A stretch of 56,451 bases of DNA from Photobacterium pectinilyticum. GTDB taxonomy: Bacteria; Pseudomonadota; Gammaproteobacteria; Enterobacterales; Vibrionaceae. The DNA is taken from assembly GCF_024357955.1 (NCBI RefSeq), contig NZ_JANEYT010000032.1, forward strand, positions 1-56,451, given 5' to 3'. Each line of letters starts with the position of its first letter. The stretch's first letter is position 1. Below the pieces are notes generated by a model. The model had not been told where the DNA came from and did no database searches. It worked only from the letters and a program-made list of their open reading frames with translations. The translations under genes and the position numbers were made by a program. Positions 15,869-25,058 of this stretch are shown one piece after another.

Positions 15869-17005
15869 CTACTCAGCGTTATTGCCCCGCCATGAAAATA
15901 CATAGTCTTTGTTTTCAGCGCCTTCAGGCAAAGGGGCAACGTCGAGTGGCCAGCGGGCATCAATCATGACCGCGACCTCATCCGTTTCCTTTTTCGGTGA
16001 ACTCATGCTGGCAGCCAAGGCCTTAGGGTGGGGGCCATGGGAGAATCCGCAAGGGTGATGAGTGATCATGCCTGCTTCAATATTGTCCCTGCTAAAGAAG
16101 TTACCCTTGTGGTAGAACAGCACTTCATCGAAGTCATCGTTGTTATGATAGAAGGGCACTTTCAATGCGTCTGGGTCGCTTTCGATAGGCCTTGGCACAA
16201 AAGTACAAATTACAAAGCCATCAGCAACAAAGGTGGTATGTGCTGAAGGGGGCAGGTGGTAGCGATGACTCATCAGCGGCCGGATATCCCGCCAGTTCAG
16301 CTTGAATGCGGTTAGGTTCCCCTTCCATCCCTGGGCATCAAGCGGGTTATAAGGATAGGTAATCATGTTGAGCTGGTTACGGGCTTTAAGTTGTACCTTC
16401 CACTGCTGATGGTCACTCTGCTGTTGAAGGAAGGTATCGTTGATTCTTGCGTATTCCAACACCGCTGGGTCATATACCGCATGCTGGCCGACAATGCCGC
16501 GTTCAGCCATTTGGTAGGCACTGTTTGATGCCTCGATGAGCAGCATGGTGACAGGTTCCTTGGGCTCTATACGCCAACTTGTTGCCCTTGGCAACACGAT
16601 ATAATCGCCATCTCGGAAGGTCATATGACCGTAGTCGCAAAACAAGTCTCCACTTCCCTGATGGATGAACAATACTTCATCACCATCGCCATTTCGTGCA
16701 AGGGCTCCCATGGCATGATCACAATGCCATACTCGGAGTTTGAGGTTATTGTTGAATAGAATCAGCGATGCATCCCAGGGGGATAAGCCTTCAGAGGGCA
16801 TTTGGTTGGTGTCTATGGCTCTCGGGCGAAGTGGGCCGTCCCAGTCTATCCAACCTGTTGGTGGGTGGCGGTGGTACATATGACTTGCTGGACCAAAAAA
16901 ACCTTCCCTGCCACACTCGCGCTCGAACGTCCCTTCAGGTAGGTCACAATGTGCCTGTCGAGAAGCTTCTCCTTCGGTGATAGGAAACTGGAACCATTGC
17001 CGCAT
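15869..17005 (-). CDS. hmgA: Homogentisate 1,2-dioxygenase
   Basis: The 378-residue cupin-fold, non-heme iron dioxygenase opens the aromatic ring of homogentisate to maleylacetoacetate. Visible features are MYHRHPPTGW near residue 45, DEVLFIHQGSGDLFCDYG (cupin) near 135, and the iron-site region DEVLFYHKGNFFSRDNI then GMITHHPCGFSHGPHPKA near residues 290-335. It is shorter than the ~440-residue human and Pseudomonas enzymes, matching the compact bacterial subtype. It is first in an operon with fah, maiA and acetoacetyl-CoA synthetase. In many Vibrionaceae hppD lies next to it, but not here. Confidence 0.9.
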   Translation of the reverse strand: MRQWFQFPITEGEASRQAHCDLPEGTFERECGREGFFGPASHMYHRHPPTGWIDWDGPLRPRAIDTNQMPSEGLSPWDASLILFNNNLKLRVWHCDHAMGALARNGDGDEVLFIHQGSGDLFCDYGHMTFRDGDYIVLPRATSWRIEPKEPVTMLLIEASNSAYQMAERGIVGQHAVYDPAVLEYARINDTFLQQQSDHQQWKVQLKARNQLNMITYPYNPLDAQGWKGNLTAFKLNWRDIRPLMSHRYHLPPSAHTTFVADGFVICTFVPRPIESDPDALKVPFYHNNDDFDEVLFYHKGNFFSRDNIEAGMITHHPCGFSHGPHPKALAASMSSPKKETDEVAVMIDARWPLDVAPLPEGAENKDYVFSWRGNNAE

Positions 17006-17132
17006 TACACATCCCTCTCTATCACAGTCATTTCCAATAGTGCCTGTTAATGAAATGTTAGTTTGGTAATTTAACTCTGGTGCACTCCTGTAAGCAAGGC
17101 AACTTATAACTCGAACGGAATCGCGGTAAGGG

Positions 17133-17150
17133 TGTCCTTTATGTTTTACA
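17133..17150. promoter_or_regulatory. TyrR-box-like element (one strong half)
   Basis: Against TGTAAA-N6-TTTACA this site reads TGTCCT-N6-TTTACA: the right arm is perfect and the left arm matches only at TGT. It lies nearer hmgA. It may be a weak or cooperative TyrR site. Confidence 0.35.
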
Positions 17151-17246
17151 AAGTCTAGGGTTTAAGTTACTTGTTTATTGGTTCTTTTTAACCAGTTGAA
17201 TGAATTGAGTTGGACAACCCCATAAGGTTTTAGCTGAAATGCCGTG

Positions 17247-17264
17247 TGTAAAATAATTGTTACG
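17247..17264. promoter_or_regulatory. TyrR-box-like element (left half perfect)
   Basis: This site reads TGTAAA-ATAATT-GTTACG: the left arm is perfect and the right arm matches four of six. It lies about 134 bp upstream of the phhA start. Confidence 0.45.
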
Positions 17265-17397
17265 TTTGTGGGTATTTTCATTGCTGAGAACCACTATCAG
17301 TGTCTTCGCTAATCGGCCTAATCTAAAGGAAACGAACATGAAATAAGTGGATTGATCATTTGCCAAGGCGAGGCAGGATTAAATATGAAGGTCTCTT

Positions 17398-18252
17398 ATG
17401 GGTAGCGGAACGAAATATGTCTCTAATAAGCCAGATGAAAAGGGCGTGGTTCACTGGGATTGTTCAGAGGACTTAGTTTGGCACGATTTGATACAACGGC
17501 AATTGGCGTGTATAGAAGGTCGTGCATGCCAAGCTTACATTGATGGGTTGGAATTGTTGGATTTACCTCAGGAGCGTCCCCCTCAGCTATCGGATATTAA
17601 TGAGGTATTGCAGTCAACCACGGGGTGGAAATGTGTTGCTGTGCCTGCGCTGATTAATTTTGATCGTTTTTTTGCGCTGCTTGCCAATAAACAATTTCCT
17701 GTTGCTACTTTTTTGCGCCGAAGAGAAGAGTTTGACTACCTACAAGAACCCGACTTCTTCCACGAAATCTTCGGCCATTGTGCGATGTTGACCAACCCAG
17801 CTTTTGCTGCGTTTACTCATACTTACGGAAATTTGGGAGCAAAAGCAAATTCTGCACAAAGGGTGTATTTAGCAAGGCTATACTGGTTTACAGTTGAATT
17901 TGGATTATTGGAGCAGCTAGACGGTTTGCGGATATATGGTGGTGGTATCCTATCATCGCCGGGTGAGACACAATACTCACTAACAGGAAAAAGGGTATCA
18001 GGCGCAAGCTCGGCTAGTGATCAAGGTGTGGCGATAGATGAAACAAGGCCTCTCTATAAGTCATTTGATCCGGTTGACATCATGCGTACACCTTATCGTA
18101 TCGATATTATGCAGCCGCTCTACTTTATTCTGGAAGACATTAATAAGCTCTACGAATTGGCGCACCAAGATATTATGTCAATGGTGGCCCAAGCACAAAA
18201 ATTGGGGTTACATGCGCCTCTGTTCGATACAAAAATCAAGGAAGTGAGTTAA
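17398..18252 (+). CDS. phhA: Phenylalanine-4-hydroxylase
   Basis: The 284-residue aromatic amino acid hydroxylase lacks the regulatory ACT domain, as in bacteria. The iron ligands are visible: HEIFGH (His122 and His127) and Glu167 in FTVEFGLL. It converts phenylalanine to tyrosine using tetrahydropterin and O2, with the pterin recycled by the next gene's product. The ATG at 17398 has AAGG about 8 bases upstream. It forms an operon with phhB and diverges from hmgA. The C-terminus has a few more residues than Pseudomonas PhhA (262). Confidence 0.95.
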   Translation: MGSGTKYVSNKPDEKGVVHWDCSEDLVWHDLIQRQLACIEGRACQAYIDGLELLDLPQERPPQLSDINEVLQSTTGWKCVAVPALINFDRFFALLANKQFPVATFLRRREEFDYLQEPDFFHEIFGHCAMLTNPAFAAFTHTYGNLGAKANSAQRVYLARLYWFTVEFGLLEQLDGLRIYGGGILSSPGETQYSLTGKRVSGASSASDQGVAIDETRPLYKSFDPVDIMRTPYRIDIMQPLYFILEDINKLYELAHQDIMSMVAQAQKLGLHAPLFDTKIKEVS

Positions 18253-18261
18253 GGGGAACTG

Positions 18262-18606
18262 ATGACAGAACTATTTGAACAACAGTGCGAAGCGTGTCAT
18301 GCCGGGGCACCAAAAGTCACAGAGAATGAAAAAATCGCTTTATTGGCAACCTTGCCTGAGTGGCAGGCGATCGACGTGGCTGGTGTCGAGCAGTTGGAGC
18401 GTCAATTTACCTTCAAAAATTTCAAGTTGGCTTGGGCGTTTACCGACAAGGTTGCGGCACTGGCCGAAGAAGAATTCCATCATCCTGAAATCACACTGGA
18501 GTGGGGCAAGGTTAAAGTTCGCTGGTGGAGCCACTCAGCCAAGGGGCTTCATAAGAATGATTTTATCTGTGCGGCAAAAACAGATCAGCTATTGAATGCA
18601 GACTAG
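18262..18606 (+). CDS. phhB: Pterin-4a-carbinolamine dehydratase
   Basis: The 114-residue protein has the PCD signature [22 protein letters not shown] with the catalytic His pair, preceded by [21 protein letters not shown]. It dehydrates 4a-hydroxytetrahydrobiopterin produced by PhhA, which allows cofactor recycling. An AAGGGG site precedes the ATG and the gene begins 9 bp after phhA, so the two are co-transcribed. Confidence 0.95.
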   Translation: MTELFEQQCEACHAGAPKVTENEKIALLATLPEWQAIDVAGVEQLERQFTFKNFKLAWAFTDKVAALAEEEFHHPEITLEWGKVKVRWWSHSAKGLHKNDFICAAKTDQLLNAD

Positions 18607-18664
18607 CCTAGGGAGTGTTGACTGTTGAACGTCACACGACCCAATAAACCCTCTTATTTCAGAG

Positions 18665-18693
18665 AAGCACCTTAATAAACCGGGTGCTTTTTC
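18665..18693 (+). terminator. Terminator after phhB
   Basis: The stem AGCACC / GGTGCT has a 10-12 base loop and is followed by T5C. Confidence 0.6.
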
Positions 18694-18798
18694 TGTTATG
18701 TGCTAATAACTTAAATATGAGATATGAACTTAAGTGGAGTAATATAATGCTCTCTTACAGGACAGCCTTGCAAATCAACAAGGCAGATTGAGGTACAA

Positions 18799-20133
18799 AT
18801 GGGTGAACCACAACAACGACAAGCACTAGTCGGCTGTGAAGAGTGTGGATTAGTGGTTGCGTTGCCAGAGCTCAAAGACGATGAGAAGTCGGTTTGTCCA
18901 AGGTGCCACCACACATTGGTTAAACGTATTGCTCAGCCATTTCAGAGACCCTTGTCTTATGGCTTGGCCAGCCTGGTCATGCTGGTTGCCAGCATCAGTT
19001 TCCCTTTTATGTCTTTCAGCGTGCAGGGGATAAGTCAGGAAATCACCTTGATGCACTCTGCCGAAATGCTCAGTGTTTTCCAAAACAGCCTGCTGGCTTT
19101 ATTGCTGTTATTAACGGTATTGGTTTTACCGGCATTGTATTTACTTTCTCTGCTTTATTTATATTTCCTGGCAGATCAAAGGCTAAAACAATCTGACAAA
19201 CAACCAATAGCGTTGTGGGAAAAGCGATTATGCCGGTTAATGATACGTATTGAGCCATGGTTGATGGTCGACGTCTTTCTGATTGGAGTATTGGTCAGCC
19301 TGATTAAAATTGCGTCATTGGCTGATATTGGTTTGGGCATGTCCTTTTGGGCGTTTTGTTTGTACACCATGCTGGTAGTGAAATGTGTGTCGATGGCTGA
19401 TCGTACTTGGCTGTGGTTACAATTTTTACCACTTAAACCACATGATGGTGTTAAAGCTGGAGATTGTCATAACAGCCATAATCATATTAGCTGCCATGTC
19501 TGCTCTCAATTGAATCCGTTAACTGAAGAGAAACATGCGCGCTGCATTCGCTGCCATGGCCGTCTTCACCCCTATGAACCGCAACAGATGTTACAGCGAT
19601 CATGGGCATTACTTATCGCGTCGGCAATCTTTTTTATTCCAGCCAATCTGTATCCCATGATGTATACGGTTAGTTTAGGCAAGGCGGAAGGTTCGACCAT
19701 ACTTGGAGGGGTAGTGCTATTGTGGCAATTAAAATCCTATCCGATTGCCGCGGTGATTTTTATTGCGAGTGTCGTGATCCCACTGGCCAAGATTATAACA
19801 CTAACTTGGCTGTATATTATGGCAGGAAAGGGCGGTAGTTCAGATGAAAAGAAAGCCGTACAAAAGCTGAAGGTATATCGAATTACAGAATTTATTGGCC
19901 GTTGGTCGATGATTGATATTTTTGTTGTGGCGATTTTGGTGGCCTTGGTTCAACTTCAGAACTTGATGGCGATCTATCCTGGCCCGGCGGCTTTATCTTT
20001 TGCCGGTGTTGTTCTGTTGACCATGATGTCGGCAATGACTTTTGATCCACGCGTGTTTTGGCCCAAGGATTCGGCGTTTGTCTCACCCGCAGGCTATGTG
20101 AACGATAAAAAAGAGAAGAATAGTTATGAGTGA
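18799..20133 (+). CDS. pqiA: PqiA inner membrane protein
   Basis: The 444-residue protein has two zinc-ribbon-like motifs: CEECGLVV with CPRCHHTL near the N-terminus, and CHVCSQLN with CIRCHGRL near residue 235. Each is followed by membrane helices, the duplicated architecture of PqiA. PqiA is the inner membrane component of the PqiABC lipid-transport bridge that supports the cell envelope. It is the first gene of a pqiABC operon and overlaps pqiB by 8 bp. It is longer than E. coli PqiA (417). Confidence 0.93.
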   Translation: MGEPQQRQALVGCEECGLVVALPELKDDEKSVCPRCHHTLVKRIAQPFQRPLSYGLASLVMLVASISFPFMSFSVQGISQEITLMHSAEMLSVFQNSLLALLLLLTVLVLPALYLLSLLYLYFLADQRLKQSDKQPIALWEKRLCRLMIRIEPWLMVDVFLIGVLVSLIKIASLADIGLGMSFWAFCLYTMLVVKCVSMADRTWLWLQFLPLKPHDGVKAGDCHNSHNHISCHVCSQLNPLTEEKHARCIRCHGRLHPYEPQQMLQRSWALLIASAIFFIPANLYPMMYTVSLGKAEGSTILGGVVLLWQLKSYPIAAVIFIASVVIPLAKIITLTWLYIMAGKGGSSDEKKAVQKLKVYRITEFIGRWSMIDIFVVAILVALVQLQNLMAIYPGPAALSFAGVVLLTMMSAMTFDPRVFWPKDSAFVSPAGYVNDKKEKNSYE

Positions 20134-21772
20134 CCCCTCACCTCCGCAGGCTAAGAAAGAAGCCATAAAGCAAATATCCTCTATATGGTTGGTACCTGTC
20201 ATTGCTGTTGGGATTGGTATTTGGATGTTGTTCCAGTTTATTACCAGCCAAGGCCCTGAGATTGTGTTGAAAATCGACACCGCCGAAGGGATAGAAGTCG
20301 GTAAAACTGAAATCAAAGCGTTGAATGTCAAAGTCGGTGTAGTGACAGACGTGATATTGAATGAAGATTACAGTGCGATTGAGGTTACCGCCCAAATGGA
20401 CAAAGACGCGGCCCGTATGCTCAAGGTTGATACCCTGTTTTGGGTCGTGAAACCGCGTATTGGTAAATCAGGGGTGTCGGGGTTAGATACGTTGTTATCG
20501 GGTGCTTATATACAGCTGCAGCCGGGGAAAAGTGATGAAGAGCAACGTACTTTTGATGTGTTGGATATTCCGCCTGTAGCACCGCCAGATGCCAAAGGGC
20601 TACGTCTGGTTCTCACTCACAATGAAGCGGGTAAATTAGGCATCGGTGATCCGGTACTTTATGAGGGCTTTACGGTAGGCCGGGTTGAAAACGTTTCTTT
20701 TGATACGGAAAGCAAAAAAGCCCATTACCAATTATTTATTTTTGAGCCGTACAACAGCCTTATTCGAAAGAAAACCCGTTTTTGGCTGACATCCGGAGTG
20801 GATCTTCAGATGTCTGCAGAAGGTTTCAGCCTGAAAATTGGCTCAATAGAATCGTTAATCACCGGTGGTGTGAGCTTTAGAGTGCCTAGAGGGCGAGAGG
20901 CTGGTGAGCTCATCACTAAGCAGAAATCCAAATTCCGCTTATACAATAATCTTAAGCAAGTACGAGAGCGCTTTTATGAAGACTACCTCGAATATGTGAT
21001 GTTGTTTAATGAGTCTGTGCGTGGCTTGCAAGTGGGGGCTCCAGTTGAGTATCGCGGTATACGAATTGGTACAGTTAACAAAGTGCCGCTCGATATGCTT
21101 CATAGTGATAAAAATTTCTCCAACAAAGAAATTCCTGTGTTGGTGCGTATTGAGTTGGACAGGGTGAAGTCGCATGTGCATTACGACAATCTCGACATGT
21201 TAAAATCGAGCCTAAAAGAGGAATTCGAATATGGTTTGCGTGCATCCTTGAAAACTGCGAACTTGTTGACTGGTGCATTGTTAATTGATGTCAGTCTTTT
21301 TGCTGACGAGAAACGCTATATACGCCAGCGCTATGGTGACTACGACGTATTTCCGACGAAAGCGGGAGGCTTTGCCCAAATTCAAAAAGAAATTGCTTCA
21401 ATGTTGAAAAAGCTCAATGAGCTGCCTGTTGAAGATACCTTGTTAACTCTGAACAAAACTCTGGAAACGTCGCAGCAGACGTTGCGAGCGGCAGAAAAAG
21501 TAGCAACAGAGCTCAATAGCCTGCTTGCACAGAAAGATACCAAGGCAATTCCAGGAGAAATTCGAGGAAGTTTGCAGCAAATCCAAGATACCCTCGACAG
21601 TTATGGTACTGATGGAACGACCTATCAGAATTTGGATCAGGCATTAATACAGTTCGAGCAAGTCATGACCGAGCTGCAGCCCGTATTGCGACAGATAAAC
21701 GAGAAGCCCAATTCACTTATTTTTAGTGGTGAAAAAGTTGCCGATCCAACCCCAGTCGGAGGACGTCAATAA
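20126..21772 (+). CDS. pqiB: PqiB, MlaD/MCE-domain lipid transport protein
   Basis: The 548-residue protein has one N-terminal membrane helix (IWLVPVIAVGIGIWMLFQF, residues 17-35). Three tandem MCE domains follow, with recurring patterns such as GIEVGKTEIKALNVKVGVV, IGDPVLYEGFTVGRV and VGAPVEYRGIRIGTV. A C-terminal helical region at about 420-520 forms the coiled needle. E. coli PqiB hexamers span the periplasm as a lipid conduit. It overlaps pqiA by 8 bp and its stop overlaps the pqiC start. Confidence 0.94.
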   Translation: MSDPSPPQAKKEAIKQISSIWLVPVIAVGIGIWMLFQFITSQGPEIVLKIDTAEGIEVGKTEIKALNVKVGVVTDVILNEDYSAIEVTAQMDKDAARMLKVDTLFWVVKPRIGKSGVSGLDTLLSGAYIQLQPGKSDEEQRTFDVLDIPPVAPPDAKGLRLVLTHNEAGKLGIGDPVLYEGFTVGRVENVSFDTESKKAHYQLFIFEPYNSLIRKKTRFWLTSGVDLQMSAEGFSLKIGSIESLITGGVSFRVPRGREAGELITKQKSKFRLYNNLKQVRERFYEDYLEYVMLFNESVRGLQVGAPVEYRGIRIGTVNKVPLDMLHSDKNFSNKEIPVLVRIELDRVKSHVHYDNLDMLKSSLKEEFEYGLRASLKTANLLTGALLIDVSLFADEKRYIRQRYGDYDVFPTKAGGFAQIQKEIASMLKKLNELPVEDTLLTLNKTLETSQQTLRAAEKVATELNSLLAQKDTKAIPGEIRGSLQQIQDTLDSYGTDGTTYQNLDQALIQFEQVMTELQPVLRQINEKPNSLIFSGEKVADPTPVGGRQ

Positions 21773-22359
21773 TGTACAAAGGAATTTTTATGGCGCTAGT
21801 CCTGACGGCGGGGGCTGGGTGTAGTTCAACGGAGCCGGTGACGAAAACGTATCTGCTCCCTAATCAAAACAGCGAGTTAACCATGGCGTTTGCCAACAAG
21901 CATCAACCAGTGGTGATTGTTCGACCTGTTGAGGTTGCAGAGCACTTAGCGGGAACTGGGTTGGTTTATCAAACCAGTGCAACGGAGGTGGTACAGGCGC
22001 AGCAGAATCTATGGGCTGAGAGTCTTTCTCGCCAGTTAACCCGTATCATTACCGAAGACTTACGGCAGAAACAATCCAAGTATTGGTTTGATGAGTTAAC
22101 GCCTGCGGTTAACAGTAGTACGTTGCCCAAGCTTCAGGTGAAATTTACCCAGTTCAACGGGCATTATACGGGGTTAGCACAGCTGAGCGGACAATGGTTG
22201 TTAATTGATAAACAAGGTGAAACTTTGGCTAGGCAGCCATTTTTCATCCAAGTGCCTCTAGAGCAAGATGGTTATGATGCTCAAGTAACGGCGCTTTCTG
22301 AAGGGGTGACGCGATTAACTAACCAGATCAGCCAAAGTATTAATGGGCTTACATTTTAA
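21772..22359 (+). CDS. pqiC: PqiC outer membrane lipoprotein
   Basis: The 195-residue lipoprotein has lipobox AGAGC with acylated Cys17, then CSSTEPVTKTYLLP, the typical YmbA/PqiC opening. The remainder is an ABC-transporter-auxiliary lipoprotein domain (DUF330). It would dock the PqiB needle at the outer membrane. The ATG shares one base with the pqiB stop (TAATG), so it is translationally coupled. Confidence 0.92.
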   Translation: MYKGIFMALVLTAGAGCSSTEPVTKTYLLPNQNSELTMAFANKHQPVVIVRPVEVAEHLAGTGLVYQTSATEVVQAQQNLWAESLSRQLTRIITEDLRQKQSKYWFDELTPAVNSSTLPKLQVKFTQFNGHYTGLAQLSGQWLLIDKQGETLARQPFFIQVPLEQDGYDAQVTALSEGVTRLTNQISQSINGLTF

Positions 22360-22400
22360 GCCTGTTTGATCAGTGTTAGGATTATTTTTTATCGGTAGAA

Positions 22401-22425
22401 AAGAGCCCTCACAATGAGGGCTCTA
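22401..22425 (-). terminator. Terminator of the small minus-strand gene
   Basis: The stem AGAGCCCTC / GAGGGCTCT reads into CTTTTC on the minus strand, so it terminates the gene at 22455. The + strand side lacks a T-tract, so its use by pqiC is doubtful. Confidence 0.6.
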
Positions 22426-22454
22426 TTGCAGTTGTGGTCCTATCCTCAGTGAGC

Positions 22455-22670
22455 TTAACGCTGACCATGTCGGTAATAGCCGTTGATCCAGCACTCTGGT
22501 AATTCTTCACCGGAAGGGAAGGCCAAGCTCTGTTTGTCGATGGCGACAGGATCAGCCAAGTCTTCACCTGATTGATATTGCACTTTGACATGCGAGGAAA
22601 ATGGGTTGACCAAAGAAGACATGTCGATGACGTCAACTAAATCACCAGTGCGTGACTCTTTTAGAAACAT
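22455..22670 (-). CDS. Conserved small hypothetical protein
   Basis: The 71-residue protein starts MFLKESRTGDLVDVIDM and ends FPSGEELPECWINGYYRHGQR. GGAG lies 8 bases before the ATG at 22670; a GTG just upstream is the longer alternative. I recall this compact sequence type in gamma-proteobacterial genomes but cannot attach a reliable function. It sits between pqiC and mak with its own terminator. Confidence 0.7.
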   Translation of the reverse strand: MFLKESRTGDLVDVIDMSSLVNPFSSHVKVQYQSGEDLADPVAIDKQSLAFPSGEELPECWINGYYRHGQR

Positions 22671-22800
22671 CACAAATCTCCAAAATATATTGAATTAATG
22701 ACGATAATAACCATCAGTAGCCATTATGTTTTGGTATAAGTATGGCTGATTTTACGCGCTTTGCAGAGCATGTGTGAAAACCAGACTGATGGGGATAGCT

Positions 22801-23718
22801 ATGGGCAAGTATTATTGGGGCGTTGACCTTGGCGGCACGAAGATTGAGTGTGCTGTAATGCAATATGATGATGACCACTGTGTGCTGCGCAAACGTCTCC
22901 CCACCGAAGGCGAGAAAGGGTACCAGCATGTATTGGGGCAGATCAGAAAGCTGATTGATCTATGCGTTCAAGACGTTGGTGAATCCCCCCAAACGGTCGG
23001 CTTCGGTACGCCCGGTACCTTAGACCCGGCGACCGGTACCATGAAAAACTGCAACTCGACTCACCTAAATGGTCAAGCTCTGGATAAAGACTTGGAATCT
23101 TTACTCGGCTTCCCTGTGCGTCTAGCCAATGATGCTAACTGTTTTGCTTTGGCTGAAGCAAGGCTAGGTGTCGTTCAAGATATAAAACCTGATGCTGAGG
23201 TTGTATTCGGGATCATCATGGGAACAGGGGTCGGAAGCGGTATCGTCGTTAACGGTAAGGTGCTTAATGGTTGCCACGGTATTGCCGGCGAGTGGGGGCA
23301 TAATGTGCTGGAGGTAAATGGTGCCCCTTGTTATTGCGGCAAGCAAGGATGTGTCGAAACGGTTATGTCAGGAAAAGGGTTGGAGCGCTTCTATCGGGAG
23401 CAAAGTGATTCAGGCGATAAGTGTTCATTGAGTTTACCTGAAATTGTGGTACTGGCAGAGCAGGGAAATGGGTTGGCACAAACAACACTGGAGCGGTTAC
23501 ATAATTATTTTGGTCTTGCTGTTGCTTCGATTATCAATGTGTTGGATCCGGATGTGATCGTAGTGGGGGGCGGAGTGGGTAATATAGACTCTCTTTATAC
23601 TAAAGGTAGAGATGCGATTTTACCTCATCTGTTTAACCCCGAACTAAACACAGTGTTGGCTAAACCGGCGTTGGGCGACAGTGCTGGGGTCTTTGGTGCT
23701 GCGATGCTCGTGAAGTAG
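22801..23718 (+). CDS. mak: ROK-family manno(fructo)kinase, Mak-like
   Basis: The 305-residue ROK sugar kinase has the ATP-binding DLGGTKIE near residue 10 and the sugar-site GEWGHN near 155. The ROK zinc motif CYCGKQGCVET follows it, and VLDPDVIVVGGGVGN lies near the C-terminus. The residues NSTHLNGQALDKDL, RLANDANCFAL and the CYCGKQGC context are closer to E. coli Mak than to NagK. It would phosphorylate fructose or mannose with ATP in the cytoplasm. The frame is open to 22774, but ATG 22801 has GGGGA 7 bases upstream and starts at the conserved position. It is monocistronic. Confidence 0.82.
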   Translation: MGKYYWGVDLGGTKIECAVMQYDDDHCVLRKRLPTEGEKGYQHVLGQIRKLIDLCVQDVGESPQTVGFGTPGTLDPATGTMKNCNSTHLNGQALDKDLESLLGFPVRLANDANCFALAEARLGVVQDIKPDAEVVFGIIMGTGVGSGIVVNGKVLNGCHGIAGEWGHNVLEVNGAPCYCGKQGCVETVMSGKGLERFYREQSDSGDKCSLSLPEIVVLAEQGNGLAQTTLERLHNYFGLAVASIINVLDPDVIVVGGGVGNIDSLYTKGRDAILPHLFNPELNTVLAKPALGDSAGVFGAAMLVK

Positions 23719-23737
23719 TGTCATTCAATAAATGTGC

Positions 23738-23904
23738 TTATACCAACCTACATGAATATTTGATCAGCCTTGTAGGTTAAAATCGCTGTTCTCTGCGTTA
23801 GATATTTTGTAATGAGAGCCACTAATTACTGCAATATCTGCCTTGATAACAACGATTTTTCCAGTGCAAATACTTGATCAACGACTTATCCAGATTGGTA
23901 TTAT
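23738..23904. repeat. MITE-like palindromic repeat, ATACCAA family (copy 2, long form)
   Basis: The element begins TTATACCAACCTACATGAA and ends CGACTTATCCAGATTGGTATTA. It is the longest copy, about 167 bp; copies 1 and 3 look like internally deleted versions. The ends are inverted repeats. No coding sequence is visible. Confidence 0.75.
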
Positions 23905-23927
23905 GAGGGGGCATTCAGGTACAAAGA

Positions 23928-23974
23928 GAAGAAGCGTCTCAGACCATGGCCATGACCGAGGACGCTTCTTTATT
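23928..23974. terminator. Hairpin between mak and the porin gene, probable terminator
   Basis: GAAGCGTC and GACGCTTC form an 8-bp stem around a large loop that itself contains the palindrome CCATGGCCATG. A T-rich tail follows on each side. It probably ends the porin gene on the minus strand. Confidence 0.5.
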
Positions 23975-24002
23975 CGGGCTGCCAAAGTGCCCTTAGTGAC
24001 CG

Positions 24003-25055
24003 TTAGAAGATGAAATTGAGCATTAAGGTATAAAGCTGAGCGTCTTTGTCTTCATTATATAAAATAGGAGGTGAGATAAATTGCCCACTATTTCCATCGT
24101 TATAGTCTTTACGGTTCATATAGATACCCTGCCATTCGGCGTTGAGTGACACTGTGTGGGTTAAATCATAACGAACACCAGCAGTGACGCTATTGGTCTT
24201 TCTGCGGTCGTGGCTTTCTCCATAAACTAGGTAAGGGGTGAACTTGTTGATGTTATACGCTGCACTGACATACCAGTTGGTTTGTACATCGTCTGTTTGC
24301 ACTTCTGACATAAATAGCCAGTCATCCATCGAGTATTCACCACCTAGGGTGTAAATATTCAGTGTTTCCTTGTCTGAATTTGGTCTAGGAGACACTATGT
24401 ATTTTGAGTTCATATAGCCAAAATGAACACGATAGTTAAAGCCGCTAACTTCGGCAGATAAGCCTACCATATAGTCAGACTTGAACGTTAATCGACGGCC
24501 ACTGATATTAAGTGTGCTGTCGTTTTCTAAACCATAGAAAGGGCTAAACCTCACCACGGTCTCGTCATTGAACTCCCATAGCCATGAAGCACTCGCCCCT
24601 TCAAAGGATGTAAAGCCAAGAATACTGTCATACACCTCTTGTGGTGGGCGTGCCCATGGGTAAGCCTGACCAACATAGAAGTACTCTGAAACAAGGAAAA
24701 GAGGAATACGTAATTTACCTGCCCGTACAGAGAACTGGCTGAATTCGTAATTTAAGTAAGCCCACTCCAACTCAGGGCTGGACCAATGATCTTGAGGGCG
24801 CTTAACGACTTGAACAGAGGCTTTTAAATCATCAATGATGGATAGGTCGGCTTGTAGTCCGAAGATGGTATCGCAGTCATAACAGGTGTTGTCGGTTATT
24901 TCGCGGTTTACAAATAAAGGAGCACTGTTGTCCGACTTTGTGATTGAGGTTGAGCCAAAACCACTGATTGAGAAATTATCCGTTACTTGTATTGTAGCCA
25001 TACTGGTTAAAGGGGATACAAGCAGAGCGACTGCGAGTAATGATTTCTGAGTCAT
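24003..25055 (-). CDS. Outer membrane beta-barrel (porin-like) protein
   Basis: The 350-residue protein has a signal peptide (MTQKSLLAVALLVSPLTSMA) and alternating polar/hydrophobic beta strands throughout. Its C-terminus LYTLMLNFIF ends in the terminal aromatic residue recognised for barrel assembly. Two cysteines in NTCYDCDT may form a surface disulfide. The pattern fits a 14-16 strand porin-like barrel, with no clear specificity. It starts 3 bp after the small periplasmic protein gene, so the two are co-transcribed and divergent from a hybrid histidine kinase. Confidence 0.72.
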   Translation of the reverse strand: MTQKSLLAVALLVSPLTSMATIQVTDNFSISGFGSTSITKSDNSAPLFVNREITDNTCYDCDTIFGLQADLSIIDDLKASVQVVKRPQDHWSSPELEWAYLNYEFSQFSVRAGKLRIPLFLVSEYFYVGQAYPWARPPQEVYDSILGFTSFEGASASWLWEFNDETVVRFSPFYGLENDSTLNISGRRLTFKSDYMVGLSAEVSGFNYRVHFGYMNSKYIVSPRPNSDKETLNIYTLGGEYSMDDWLFMSEVQTDDVQTNWYVSAAYNINKFTPYLVYGESHDRRKTNSVTAGVRYDLTHTVSLNAEWQGIYMNRKDYNDGNSGQFISPPILYNEDKDAQLYTLMLNFIF

Positions 25056-25058
25056 ACC

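Larger units (their letters stand above)
17006..17397. promoter_or_regulatory. Divergent control region of hmgA and phhA
   Basis: This 392-bp stretch between two divergent operons carries two TyrR-box-like 18-bp elements: 17247-17264 and 17133-17150. The only ORFs are short and unsupported. Both operons could be driven from here and respond to aromatic amino acids. Confidence 0.5.

Noticed and set aside
22801..23718. NagK (N-acetylglucosamine kinase) assignment for the ROK gene
   Set aside because: The residues NSTHLNGQALDKDL and CYCGKQGC context agree better with Mak, so NagK is kept only as a less likely alternative.
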